Positions 47,463-55,399 of a stretch of DNA of 64,000 nt are shown here, piece by piece. This stretch comes from Aldersonia sp. NBC_00410 (GTDB lineage: Bacteria > Actinomycetota > Actinomycetes > Mycobacteriales > Mycobacteriaceae): the NCBI RefSeq assembly GCF_026342035.1, contig NZ_JAPENM010000015.1, forward strand, positions 1 through 64,000, read 5' to 3'. How positions within the stretch are numbered: the stretch's first letter is position 1; every line of letters begins with the position of its first letter. The translations under genes were made by a program, and so were the position numbers. The notes beneath the pieces were generated by a model. The model was given only the letters and a program-made list of their open reading frames with translations. It was not told where the DNA came from and searched no databases.

Positions 47463-48184
47463 GCGTCGCCGCCTTCACCGTCATCGCAGTCGCCGTGTTC
47501 GGCGCAGCGTGCATGCAGGCTTCGATCGGCTTCGGCATGGGTATGCTCGCCGCCCCGATCGTCGCACTTATCGATCCTGGCCTGCTGCCCGGCACGCTGA
47601 TCATGTCCGCAACGGTGGTCACTGCCCTCGTCCTCGCCCGGGAACGCGGAAGTGTCGACCTGACCGGCACCGGTTGGGCCCTCGCCGGGCGAGTACCGGG
47701 AACAGTTCTCGGCGCCATGTTGCTCGTGGTCGTGCCCGAACGAGGCCTTGCGCTTATCCTCGCCGGGGTAGTGCTCGGCGGTGTGGTGTTCGCATCCTTC
47801 GGGTGGGCGCCGCTGCCGCGGCGGCGCAACATGGCGATGGCCGGCGCCGCGTCCGGATTGCTCGGGACCGCAACCTCGATCGGCGGTCCGCCCATGGCGC
47901 TGATGATGCAGCATTCGACCGGGACCCGCCTACGCAGCAACATGAGCGCGTTCTTCCTGGTGGGCTCGCTGCTCTCGCTGGTGGTGCTCACCGCGACCGG
48001 TTCGCTGCATCGAAATACCGCGATCGCGTTTTTGTGGCTGATTCCGGCCACGGTGGCCGGCTATGCCGCGTCCCGTTTCGTCAACCGCGTGATGGACGCG
48101 AAGCGACTGCGGACGACGTCGATCGCGGTGTCCTCCTTCGGTGCCCTGCTGCTGATCGGGCAGCAGATCGTCGCGCTCGCCTGA
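47459..48184 (+). CDS. TSUP (TauE/SafE) family membrane protein
   Basis: 241 residues, about seven or eight membrane helices, with the TSUP start FGAACMQASIGFGMGMLAAP and the internal repeat SGLLGTATSIGGPP. GTG start overlaps the ATPase stop (GTGA). Family members move sulfite, sulfoacetate or other small organic anions; its place at the end of the ABC operon in a hexarate cluster suggests organic-acid movement. Confidence 0.88.
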   Translation: MSVAAFTVIAVAVFGAACMQASIGFGMGMLAAPIVALIDPGLLPGTLIMSATVVTALVLARERGSVDLTGTGWALAGRVPGTVLGAMLLVVVPERGLALILAGVVLGGVVFASFGWAPLPRRRNMAMAGAASGLLGTATSIGGPPMALMMQHSTGTRLRSNMSAFFLVGSLLSLVVLTATGSLHRNTAIAFLWLIPATVAGYAASRFVNRVMDAKRLRTTSIAVSSFGALLLIGQQIVALA

Positions 48185-48199
48185 TACAGAAGCTGCACT

Positions 48200-48248
48200 G
48201 ATCAATGCCCTAACAGTCTTGGACGTGCATCAATCCCGCCCGTAGCGT
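48200..48248 (+). promoter_or_regulatory. Hexarate-cluster operator/promoter of gudD
   Basis: Half-site GATCAATGC, 10 nt, TTGGAC (48219-48224), GT, inverted half-site GCATCAATC, and -10 TAGCGT (48243-48248) 18 nt after TTGGAC. This is the best palindrome of the set. AGAGGAG precedes the gudD ATG. Confidence 0.7.
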
Positions 48249-48292
48249 TGTTGTGAGCCGGGGCACGGAGCCGCAGAGGAGACCACACCCCC

Positions 48293-49642
48293 ATGATCGA
48301 AACACGCACTCCCACCGTCACCGATTTGCGCGTCGTCCCCATCGCGGGCCACGACAGCATGCTGCTCAACCTGTCCGGTGCGCACGCGCCCTACTTCACC
48401 CGGAACCTGGTGATCCTCACCGATTCCACGGGCCATGTCGGCGTCGGCGAGGTGCCCGGCGGCGAGCCGATCCGCCGCACGCTCGAGGATGCACGAGGAC
48501 TTGTCACCGGTCGCACAATCGGCGAGTACCACGCCGTCCTCGCTCAGATGCGCAGCGTTTTCGGCGACCGGGACGCGGCTGGGCGCGGTAACCAGACGTT
48601 CGATCTGCGGGTGACGATCCACGCCGTCACCGCCGTCGAGGCGGCCCTGCTCGACCTGCTCGGGCAACATCTCGAGGTGCCCGTTGCCGCCCTGCTCGGC
48701 GACGGGAAACAACGGGATCGGGTGCAGGCACTCGGTTATTTGTTCTTCGTCGGCGATCGGACCAAGACCTCGCTCGATTACCGCTCCCCCGCCGACGAGC
48801 CTGCGGACGCGGACGACTGGATGCGCGTGCGTCATCAGGAGGCGCTCACCCCGGACGCGGTCGTGGTACTGGCCGAGGCCGCGCATGCCAGGTACGGGTT
48901 CGCCGACTTCAAGCTCAAGGGCGGTGTCCTCGCGCCGGCCGAGGAGGCGGCTGCGGTCACCGCACTCGCCGAGCGCTTCCCCGACGCCCGAATCACGCTG
49001 GACCCCAACGGCGGGTGGCTGCTGTCCGAGGCGATCGAGACCTGCCGCGGGCTACGCGACGTGCTCGCGTATGCGGAAGATCCGGTCGGCCCGGAGGGCG
49101 GTTTCTCCGGTCGCGAGGTGATGAGCGAATTCAAGCGCGCCACCGGCCTGCCCACCGCGACGAACATGATCGCCACCGACTGGCGAGAACTCGGCCACAC
49201 CATTCGCTCCGGCGCGGTAGATATTCCGCTCGCCGATCCGCACTTCTGGACGATGGCCGGCTCGGTGCGTGTCGCTCAGCTGTGCGACGCGTGGGGGCTC
49301 ACCTGGGGATCGCACTCCAATAACCACTTCGACGTCTCGCTCGCGATGTTCACCCAGGTGGCAGCAGCAGCACCGGGCGATATCACCGCGATCGACACAC
49401 ACTGGATCTGGCAGGACGGGCAGCGAATCACCAAGCAGCCGTACCAAATTCGGGACGGCTACCTCGACGTGCCCGCCGCGCCGGGGCTCGGTGTCGAGCT
49501 GGACATGGACCGCGTCGAGGCAGCCCATGAGCTGTATCTGCGCGAGGGACTCGGCGCGCGCGACGATGCCATCGGAATGCAGTTCCTCGTCCCGAATTGG
49601 ACCTTCGACAGCAAGCGTCCGGCGCTGGTCCGCAACCGATGA
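48293..49642 (+). CDS. gudD: D-glucarate dehydratase
   Basis: Converts D-glucarate (and L-idarate) to 5-keto-4-deoxyglucarate. 449 residues strongly resembling E. coli GudD as remembered: [15 protein letters not shown] capping loop at 18, FKLKGGVLA near 205 with the catalytic Lys, LDPNGGW near 233, AEDP near 265, TNMIATDW near 287, and the acid/base His in [10 protein letters not shown] near 338 with DTHWIWQ. Stop overlaps the next gene by 4 bp. Confidence 0.96.
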   Translation: MIETRTPTVTDLRVVPIAGHDSMLLNLSGAHAPYFTRNLVILTDSTGHVGVGEVPGGEPIRRTLEDARGLVTGRTIGEYHAVLAQMRSVFGDRDAAGRGNQTFDLRVTIHAVTAVEAALLDLLGQHLEVPVAALLGDGKQRDRVQALGYLFFVGDRTKTSLDYRSPADEPADADDWMRVRHQEALTPDAVVVLAEAAHARYGFADFKLKGGVLAPAEEAAAVTALAERFPDARITLDPNGGWLLSEAIETCRGLRDVLAYAEDPVGPEGGFSGREVMSEFKRATGLPTATNMIATDWRELGHTIRSGAVDIPLADPHFWTMAGSVRVAQLCDAWGLTWGSHSNNHFDVSLAMFTQVAAAAPGDITAIDTHWIWQDGQRITKQPYQIRDGYLDVPAAPGLGVELDMDRVEAAHELYLREGLGARDDAIGMQFLVPNWTFDSKRPALVRNR

Positions 49643-50604
49643 AGATCGTCGTCGGTGACCGCAATCTCCTTCCGCACCGCGTCCTGTTCGAGTCGCTGTT
49701 GCCCGCGGGCAGCGAAGTCAGATGGCTGCCGGACGGTAACGAGCTGGCCGACGCGGATGTCTATGTGGGCGGCCGGTTCACTGCGGCGCAGGCGCAAGCC
49801 GCGCCCAAACTACGCCTCGTGCACGTGGCCGGTGCCGGGACGGACAAGGTCGAGTTCGCGGCGCTCGGTCCGGACACGGTGGTGGCCAACACGTTCCACC
49901 ACGAGAACTCGATTGCCGAATACATCGTCGCTGCGGCGGTGATGATGCGTCGCGGCTTCCTCGCCCAGGATCGCGCGCTGCGCACCGACCGCTGGGCAAG
50001 TTCGGTTTACGACGACACCCTCGCTCAACCGCGGTCGCTGGGGGGCGCCAAGGTCGGGTTCGTCGGCTACGGCCACATCGGCCGGCGAGCCTGGGAGCTG
50101 CTGCGCGCGTTCGGCGCCGAAGGGCGGGCGGTGACCGGCCGCGGGAACGTCGACGCGGCATCGCACGGACTGTCATGGGCCGAGGACAATTCGGCGCTGA
50201 CGCGGCTGCTGCGCGAAGTCGATCTGGTTGTGGTCTCGGCCCCGCTGACCGAGTCGACGCGCGGGATGATCGGCGCCGACCAACTGAACGCGCTCGGCGG
50301 CGACGGCGTGCTCATCAACGTGGGCCGCGGACCTCTGGTCGATGAGCAGGCGTTGTACGAGGCGCTCACCGACCGCACGATCGCGGGCGCGGCCATCGAC
50401 GTCTGGTACTCGTACCCCGGAGACGAGGGCCGCGGTGCGCCGAGCGCGTTCCCGTTCGCCGACTTGCCGAACGTGCTGATGACCCCGCACTCCTCGGGCG
50501 TCACCGGTGACACCTTCGTCGGCCGGGTGCACGACATCGCCGAGAACATCGGGCGCCTCGACCGCGGCGAGCCGCTGTTGCGGATCGTCGATGGGACCCG
50601 CTGA
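49639..50604 (+). CDS. D-2-hydroxyacid dehydrogenase (second copy)
   Basis: 321 residues, coupled to gudD by ATGA. Rossmann [10 protein letters not shown] near 143, catalytic Arg in [13 protein letters not shown] near 230, and His in [11 protein letters not shown] near 290. The usual catalytic Glu region is altered: after [15 protein letters not shown] no typical (A/D)xEP motif appears. Only distantly similar to the copy at 40528. Likely acts on a 2-keto or 2-hydroxy acid formed from the hexarate. Confidence 0.88.
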   Translation: MKIVVGDRNLLPHRVLFESLLPAGSEVRWLPDGNELADADVYVGGRFTAAQAQAAPKLRLVHVAGAGTDKVEFAALGPDTVVANTFHHENSIAEYIVAAAVMMRRGFLAQDRALRTDRWASSVYDDTLAQPRSLGGAKVGFVGYGHIGRRAWELLRAFGAEGRAVTGRGNVDAASHGLSWAEDNSALTRLLREVDLVVVSAPLTESTRGMIGADQLNALGGDGVLINVGRGPLVDEQALYEALTDRTIAGAAIDVWYSYPGDEGRGAPSAFPFADLPNVLMTPHSSGVTGDTFVGRVHDIAENIGRLDRGEPLLRIVDGTR

Positions 50605-50701
50605 AAACTTCTTGTCGCCCGCTGTCGAAATCACCGGGCGCCCGTTCGACGCGTAGGTGAAGGGCCGGAAATACCGGCCGCGGAGCCCACAGGAGAACGC
50701 C

Positions 50702-51133
50702 ATGACCGCCACCATCTCCACCTCGATTCCCGCCGTCACCGTCGCCTCCGTCTCGCCGCGCGCCCGCCGCGCGGGCCGCATCATCGGCGGCCTGCTCGGC
50801 GCCTTCCTGACCGTCGACGCGGTAACGCATATCGCGCTCATCGATCCGGTGCGCGAATCGTTTGCCGAACTCGGCCTTGGCACGCAGTACGGACCGGTGA
50901 TCGGGATCGTGATGCTGGCCTGCCTCGCGCTGTACGCGGTCCCGCGCACCGCGGTGCTGGGTGCGGTCCTGCTCACCGGATACTTCGGCGGTGCGGTGGC
51001 CGTGAACATGGTTGCCGACAAGCCCATTGTGGGCACGGTGCTCTTCCCCATCTACGTTGCGATCGCCGTCTGGGCCGCGCTATGGCTGCGCGACGCGCGG
51101 GTGCGCGAGCTGTTCGCTCAGCTCTACCGGTAG
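50702..51133 (+). CDS. DoxX-like small membrane protein
   Basis: 143 residues with four predicted membrane helices (about 25-45, 70-90, 92-112 and 118-135) and the DoxX-like pattern ESFAELG ... YAVPRTAVLGAVLLTGYFGGAVA. AGGAG 6 nt before the ATG. Function unknown. The preceding gap 50605-50701 shows nothing else. Confidence 0.82.
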   Translation: MTATISTSIPAVTVASVSPRARRAGRIIGGLLGAFLTVDAVTHIALIDPVRESFAELGLGTQYGPVIGIVMLACLALYAVPRTAVLGAVLLTGYFGGAVAVNMVADKPIVGTVLFPIYVAIAVWAALWLRDARVRELFAQLYR

Positions 51134-51146
51134 AGATTCGACGAAG

Positions 51147-51173
51147 GCGGGGCGCTCACCTTGGGCGCCCCGC
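51147..51173. terminator. Bidirectional hairpin between convergent genes
   Basis: GCGGGGCGC ... GCGCCCCGC, 9-bp perfect stem with 9-nt loop, between the DoxX-like stop and the HNH gene stop. No T-tract, as common in high-GC actinobacteria. Confidence 0.55.
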
Positions 51174-51190
51174 TACTCGGCTGCAATCAC

Positions 51191-52267
51191 TCAGCCGACG
51201 TAGTCGATGCCTTTGGGCACGAATCCTCGGTCCAGGCCGATGATCCGGCCGACACCGAGCCACGTCGGCGAGTTGTTGGGCGTGCTCAGATACAGACCGC
51301 GTGCAGCGGCGACGGTGCGGTCGAACTGTGTCGGCCACTCGATCGCTGCGGCAATATTCTCGAGCGCCGGTCGGTCGCGGCCGAGTGCGCGTTCGGCGTG
51401 TTCGACGGCGGGCAACAGCTGCGACTTGCTGGAATTGCATCGGCCGCAGGCTAGTACCAGGTTTGCGAGGCCATCGATGCCAACCCGTGACCACGGCAAC
51501 ACGTGATCGACAGGATTGTCATTGCCGAGCGCGGCGTCGCAGTAGAAGCACCGTGCGCCGAACACCTCCTTCAACGCCAGGCGGGCCGGGCCGAGGGAGA
51601 TGCGCTGCCGGCCGAACAAATGGCCCGCGACGTCGGGAACATCTTCGTCGAGAAACCGATTCATTCGTCGCACGTCCTCGACCCAGAGGATTTCCAGAGT
51701 CGGCTTCAGCAAGCCCGACAATTGCGCAAGGCCCGCGGCGACACCCGGTCGGAGCACGATCTGGTTTCCATGCGCGGCAATCACTCTCGGCCCGACGCCG
51801 GAATGCATCCACGAGTCGTCGTAGAGGAAGGTTTCCGACGCCGAACCTGCCGCACCGGGCAGGCGTTGCAACCGATACAACGGCTGCTGCACCAGGGTGA
51901 GCACGACCTCGGCCCGCGCAGCCTCGTATACCGCGTGCGGCGCTTGTGCTCGACCAAGCGGGTACGAGACATCGCCGACCACCGCCCGCACCGATTCGAC
52001 CGCGGCGAGAATACGAGCCCGCGATCCGGTGCTCTGCCGCAGCGCTCGTCCGTCGAACGGCCGCACCTGCCGCCAGTAGATTTCGATGACTCGATCCGCG
52101 AGATCGTCGAGCGGAACCGCGATCTCCGCTGTCGGATCGGTGGGCACGTTCTCCACGCAATGGTCGACGAGCGCCGACAGTGTGGCGAGCTTGTATGTGG
52201 CTGTGCGCACCCCCGTCTCCAGGATCGCCACAACGCGCTGCCCGAGCGCAAGCGGATCGGTGTCCAC
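51191..52267 (-). CDS. HNH endonuclease domain protein
   Basis: 358 residues from GTG at 52267. The C-terminal third has a full HNH motif: CFYCDAALGN...DHVLPWS...DGLANLVLACGRCNSSKS (two CxxC pairs, about residues 260-305). The N-terminal 240 residues are an uncharacterised helical domain common to this actinobacterial family. The frame extends upstream to 52495 but that part overlaps the divergent gene. Nuclease activity likely; whether it serves defence or repair cannot be told. Confidence 0.82.
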   Translation of the reverse strand: MDTDPLALGQRVVAILETGVRTATYKLATLSALVDHCVENVPTDPTAEIAVPLDDLADRVIEIYWRQVRPFDGRALRQSTGSRARILAAVESVRAVVGDVSYPLGRAQAPHAVYEAARAEVVLTLVQQPLYRLQRLPGAAGSASETFLYDDSWMHSGVGPRVIAAHGNQIVLRPGVAAGLAQLSGLLKPTLEILWVEDVRRMNRFLDEDVPDVAGHLFGRQRISLGPARLALKEVFGARCFYCDAALGNDNPVDHVLPWSRVGIDGLANLVLACGRCNSSKSQLLPAVEHAERALGRDRPALENIAAAIEWPTQFDRTVAAARGLYLSTPNNSPTWLGVGRIIGLDRGFVPKGIDYVG

Positions 52268-52272
52268 CTCCG

Positions 52273-52279
52273 TAACGTA
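52273..52279. promoter_or_regulatory. Overlapping divergent -10 boxes
   Basis: The 18 bp between the two GTG starts contain TAACGT on the plus strand (52273-52278, 7 nt before GTG 52286) and TACGTT on the minus strand (52274-52279, 6 nt before GTG 52267). Both would give leaderless mRNAs and would exclude each other. The gap is a 17-bp imperfect palindrome (CTCCGTAACGTACCGAG). No good -35 on either side. Confidence 0.45.
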
Positions 52280-52285
52280 CCGAGG

Positions 52286-52585
52286 GTGGGCAAGCTCGTA
52301 CGCGACCGCATTCCGGAACTTATCCGCGCCGACGGACGGACGCCGAGTGTCCGCACCCTCGACGCGGACGATTATCTTGCGGCACTGCTCGACAAACTGG
52401 TCGAAGAAGCGACCGAATTGCGTGCAGCGCCACCGGCCCAGCGGGTCGAAGAACTCGCGGACGTGCACGAAGTGCTCGCCGCGATTCTCATCCACCTCGA
52501 TATCGACATGTCGGGCGTGATCGCCGTCGCGGACGAAAAGCGAGCCGACCGAGGCGCATTCGACGACCGGATCTGGCTGGACTGA
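52286..52585 (+). CDS. MazG/phosphoribosyl-ATP pyrophosphohydrolase-like protein
   Basis: 99-residue all-alpha NTP pyrophosphohydrolase-like protein. N-terminal KLVRDRIPELI signature and EE(A)TEL ... EELADVHEVL, the E-x-x-E..E-x-x-D metal-binding pattern of the MazG/PRA-PH superfamily. GTG start, leaderless. Probably a house-cleaning nucleotide hydrolase; pairing with an HNH nuclease gene is noted. Confidence 0.78.
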   Translation: MGKLVRDRIPELIRADGRTPSVRTLDADDYLAALLDKLVEEATELRAAPPAQRVEELADVHEVLAAILIHLDIDMSGVIAVADEKRADRGAFDDRIWLD

Positions 52586-52608
52586 CCCAGGCGGAGCAGG
52601 AGGCCCCG

Positions 52609-54189
52609 ATGGACCAACTCGTGCTGCTGCTCGCGCTGATGTTCGGCGCGTTGATCGCGGTGCCGCTCGGCGATCGGCTCGGGCTGCCGTCTCCGATTCT
52701 GGTCACCGTGCTCGGTGTCGTCCTCGCCGCGCTGCCGTTCGTCCCCGATGTCTCGCTGAATCCCGACTACATCCTGCCCCTCGTGCTACCCCCGCTGCTC
52801 TACGCCGCCGTGCAGCGCACGTCGTGGCGGCAGTTCGCGACGCACTGGAAACCGATCGTGCTGCTCGCGGTCGCGCTGGTGTTCGCGACGGCCGCCGCGG
52901 TGGCCGCAGTCGCGCACGCGATCGTCCCCGGTATGACCATCGCTGCCGCGGTGGCGCTCGGCGCACTGGTCGCGCCGCCCGACCCGGTGGCCGTGAGCGC
53001 CGTGGCCGGTTCGCTCAACCTGCCGCGACGGATGGTGTCGATTCTCGAAGGCGAGGGACTGTTCAACGACGTCACCGCGATCGTGCTGTACAACATCGCG
53101 ATCGCAGCCGCGGTAAGCGGACAGTATTCGCGCGGAACCGCGGTGCGCGACTTCGCGCTGTCCGCCGTCGTCGCCCTCGCGGTCGGAGTTGCCATCGGCT
53201 GGTTCGGGTCCCGGATGATGCGCCTGCTCAATGACGCCACCCTCCGGGTCGGCATGAGCCTGCTCGTACCGTTCGCGAGCTATGCGGTGGCGGACCACTA
53301 TTCGGGATCCGGAGTGCTTGCCGTGCTGGTCACCGCCCTGTACCTCGCGGAATCGGGGGCGGACGCCGACGATATCGAGGGCCGGTTGACCGGCGCGGCG
53401 TTTTGGCAGGTGATCGACACGCTGGTTACCGGCGTCGCCTTCGGACTCGTCGGACTCGAACTCATCAACGTCTTCGGCACCGCCGCCGAGAATCTCGGAC
53501 AGATGCTCGGCTGGGGACTGGCCATCACCGGTGTCGTGATCGGGGTTCGGCTGGCGTGGTTGCTGCCCGCCGCGTGGCTCGCGCGCCACACGCGATGGGA
53601 TGCCGAAGCCGAGATTCCCGGCTCGGTGCGGGAGACCGTGGTGATGTGGTGGGCCGGTATGCGTGGCGTCGCGTCGGTCGCACTGGCCCTGGCCATTCCG
53701 TTCCAAGTGGACAGCGGCGCACCGTTTCCGGATCGCGAGGTCATCATCTTCATTGCCTTCACCGTGATCATGACCACCCTCGTGCTGCAGGGAATGACCC
53801 TGCCGTGGCTGATCCGCATCCTGGGCGTCGGCGCCGACACCGCGATCGAGCGCGAACTGGAGCACGAACTCGCGCACGCAGCATCCACCGCGGCGCGCGA
53901 ACGGCTCGAACTTCTTGCCGAACGCGAAGACGTGCCGGACGAGGTGCTCGACCGGCTCATGCGCCGCACGGTCGACCTCGGGATGCGGATCAGCCCCGAT
54001 CTCGCCGACGAGGAACGCCGGGAGGCCGCCGCCCAGCGCCTGGAACGGTTGGCGGCCTTCCGGCGAATCCAGGCCGAGATGATGTCGGCCGCACGCGGTG
54101 CGGTGCTCGCCAAGCGCAATCAGCCGGGCGTCGATCCCGAGGTGGTCGACCGGGTACTGCACCAGCTCGACGTACGCAGCCCGCGTTGA
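52609..54189 (+). CDS. CPA1-family Na+/H+ antiporter
   Basis: 526 residues with about 12 membrane helices and a C-terminal cytoplasmic helical tail (about 410-526). Conserved ion-binding motif APPDPVAV near 122, EGEGLFND near 148 and WWAGMRGVASVALALA near 345. Starts 24 bp after the MazG-like gene, GGAGG nearby, so the two may be co-transcribed. Exports Na+ (or K+) in exchange for protons. Confidence 0.93.
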   Translation: MDQLVLLLALMFGALIAVPLGDRLGLPSPILVTVLGVVLAALPFVPDVSLNPDYILPLVLPPLLYAAVQRTSWRQFATHWKPIVLLAVALVFATAAAVAAVAHAIVPGMTIAAAVALGALVAPPDPVAVSAVAGSLNLPRRMVSILEGEGLFNDVTAIVLYNIAIAAAVSGQYSRGTAVRDFALSAVVALAVGVAIGWFGSRMMRLLNDATLRVGMSLLVPFASYAVADHYSGSGVLAVLVTALYLAESGADADDIEGRLTGAAFWQVIDTLVTGVAFGLVGLELINVFGTAAENLGQMLGWGLAITGVVIGVRLAWLLPAAWLARHTRWDAEAEIPGSVRETVVMWWAGMRGVASVALALAIPFQVDSGAPFPDREVIIFIAFTVIMTTLVLQGMTLPWLIRILGVGADTAIERELEHELAHAASTAARERLELLAEREDVPDEVLDRLMRRTVDLGMRISPDLADEERREAAAQRLERLAAFRRIQAEMMSAARGAVLAKRNQPGVDPEVVDRVLHQLDVRSPR

Positions 54190-54284
54190 GGTGATCCCAC
54201 GCCGAGCGGCGCGTGTGTTTCGGATCCGACACGCCGGGAATCCCGGGGCTAGCCGTGTACGTTTGCCGAGGAGGTTGCATCGCA

Positions 54285-55277
54285 ATGTTGATCCGCCGTA
54301 TCGCACGCCCGCTGCTCGCAACGACGTTCGTCGTTGGAGGGATCGACGCATTGCGCAATCCGCAGGGCCGGGCATCAGCAGCCGCCCCGCTTGTTGCCAA
54401 GGGCGAGGAGACGCTGCCCAGCGAGGTGACCGCGAAGGTACCGACCGATCCGGTAACACTGGTCCGGATCAACGGCGCGGTGCAGGTCGGCAGTGGGGTG
54501 CTGCTGGCGTTCGGGAAGGCGCCTCGACTGGCCTCACTGGCACTCGCGGCAACCGTTCTCCCGACCACTGTCACCGAACAGGATTTCTGGAACGAGAGCG
54601 ATCCCCAGACGAAGGTCACCAAGCGCACCGAGTTTCTCAAGAACCTCAGCCTGCTCGGCGGTGTGATGATCGCGGCGGTCGACACCGAGGGCAAGCCCTC
54701 GCTGGGCTGGCGTGGCCGCCGCGCCGCGCGACGCGCCTCGGGCAAGGTGTCCGCAGCCCTGCCCATCGGGGCCGCCGCGGGCGCATCGACGGCCGTGCAG
54801 CTGCGGCACGGCGCGCATTTGGCCGCCGAGCGCGGCAAGGAAGTCGCCGAGGTGGCGGCCGAGCGCGGCTCGGACATCGCCGAGCTTGCGCGTGACCACG
54901 GACCCGACCTCGCCGCTGCCGCGCGGGAACGCGGCACCGAACTCGCCTCCATCGCTCGCAAACGCGGCGCCGAACTGGCCGAGATCGCCAAGGAGCGCGG
55001 GCCGGAGCTGGCTGAGAGCGCCCGGGACTCCAAACTGGCCGAACTCGCCCGTGAGCGCGGCGCCGAACTGGCCGAGGCGGCGCAGAAGCGCGGCAGCAAA
55101 CTGGCCGACGCCGCGGAGAAGCGCGGCAGCAAGCTCGCCGACGCCGCGGAAAAGCGCGGCAACAAGCTCGCCGACGCCGCGGAAAAGCGCGGCAGCAAGC
55201 TGGTGGTCGCGGCCCGCGACCGTGGCAGCGAGCTGGCCGACACCGCACAGCACAGGGCAGCGAAGCTGCGCTCCTGA
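54285..55277 (+). CDS. DoxX-family protein with 11-residue-repeat C-terminal tail
   Basis: 330 residues. Residues 1-145 form a DoxX-like membrane domain (LIRRIARPLLATTFVVGGIDALRNP start, three to four helices). Residues about 180-328 are a continuous run of roughly 11-residue repeats of the type LA-AA-ERG-x-E/K, predicted as a long amphipathic alpha-helix or right-handed coiled coil. Three of the repeats are nearly identical at the DNA level. AGGAGG lies 10 nt before the ATG at 54285. Function unknown; the tail may bind membrane or polymerise. Confidence 0.85.
   Translation: MLIRRIARPLLATTFVVGGIDALRNPQGRASAAAPLVAKGEETLPSEVTAKVPTDPVTLVRINGAVQVGSGVLLAFGKAPRLASLALAATVLPTTVTEQDFWNESDPQTKVTKRTEFLKNLSLLGGVMIAAVDTEGKPSLGWRGRRAARRASGKVSAALPIGAAAGASTAVQLRHGAHLAAERGKEVAEVAAERGSDIAELARDHGPDLAAAARERGTELASIARKRGAELAEIAKERGPELAESARDSKLAELARERGAELAEAAQKRGSKLADAAEKRGSKLADAAEKRGNKLADAAEKRGSKLVVAARDRGSELADTAQHRAAKLRS
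55101..55199 (+). repeat. Three 33-bp direct repeats in the DoxX tail
   Basis: Copies at 55101-55133, 55134-55166 and 55167-55199 differ at only a few bases and encode LADAAEKRGSK/NK. Copy number probably varies between strains. Confidence 0.9.
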
Positions 55278-55293
55278 CCGCAGCGAGCGCCGG

Positions 55294-55320
55294 TCAGCGG
55301 GGCCTGCGCGGCCCCGCTGA
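55294..55320. terminator. 11-bp perfect inverted repeat upstream of helR
   Basis: TCAGCGGGGCC-TGCGC-GGCCCCGCTGA lies 17 bp after the DoxX stop. It may be the terminator of that gene. It also resembles the GGGGC...GCCCC inverted repeat (rifamycin-associated element) reported before rifamycin-induced genes including helR, but the inner sequence and length differ. A TAGACT -10 candidate lies about 30 bp downstream. Confidence 0.5.
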
Positions 55321-55399
55321 TCTGCGACTTCGGCACAACCTCGGAAAGCGCATTAGACTCCCTTGAGCATTTTTCGAGCGAATTTCCGAGGAGTCTTTG

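Noticed and set aside
55294-55320. Certain identification of a rifamycin-associated element
   Set aside because: The inner bases and length differ from the element as I remember it, and the repeat equally fits a terminator; kept only as a possibility.
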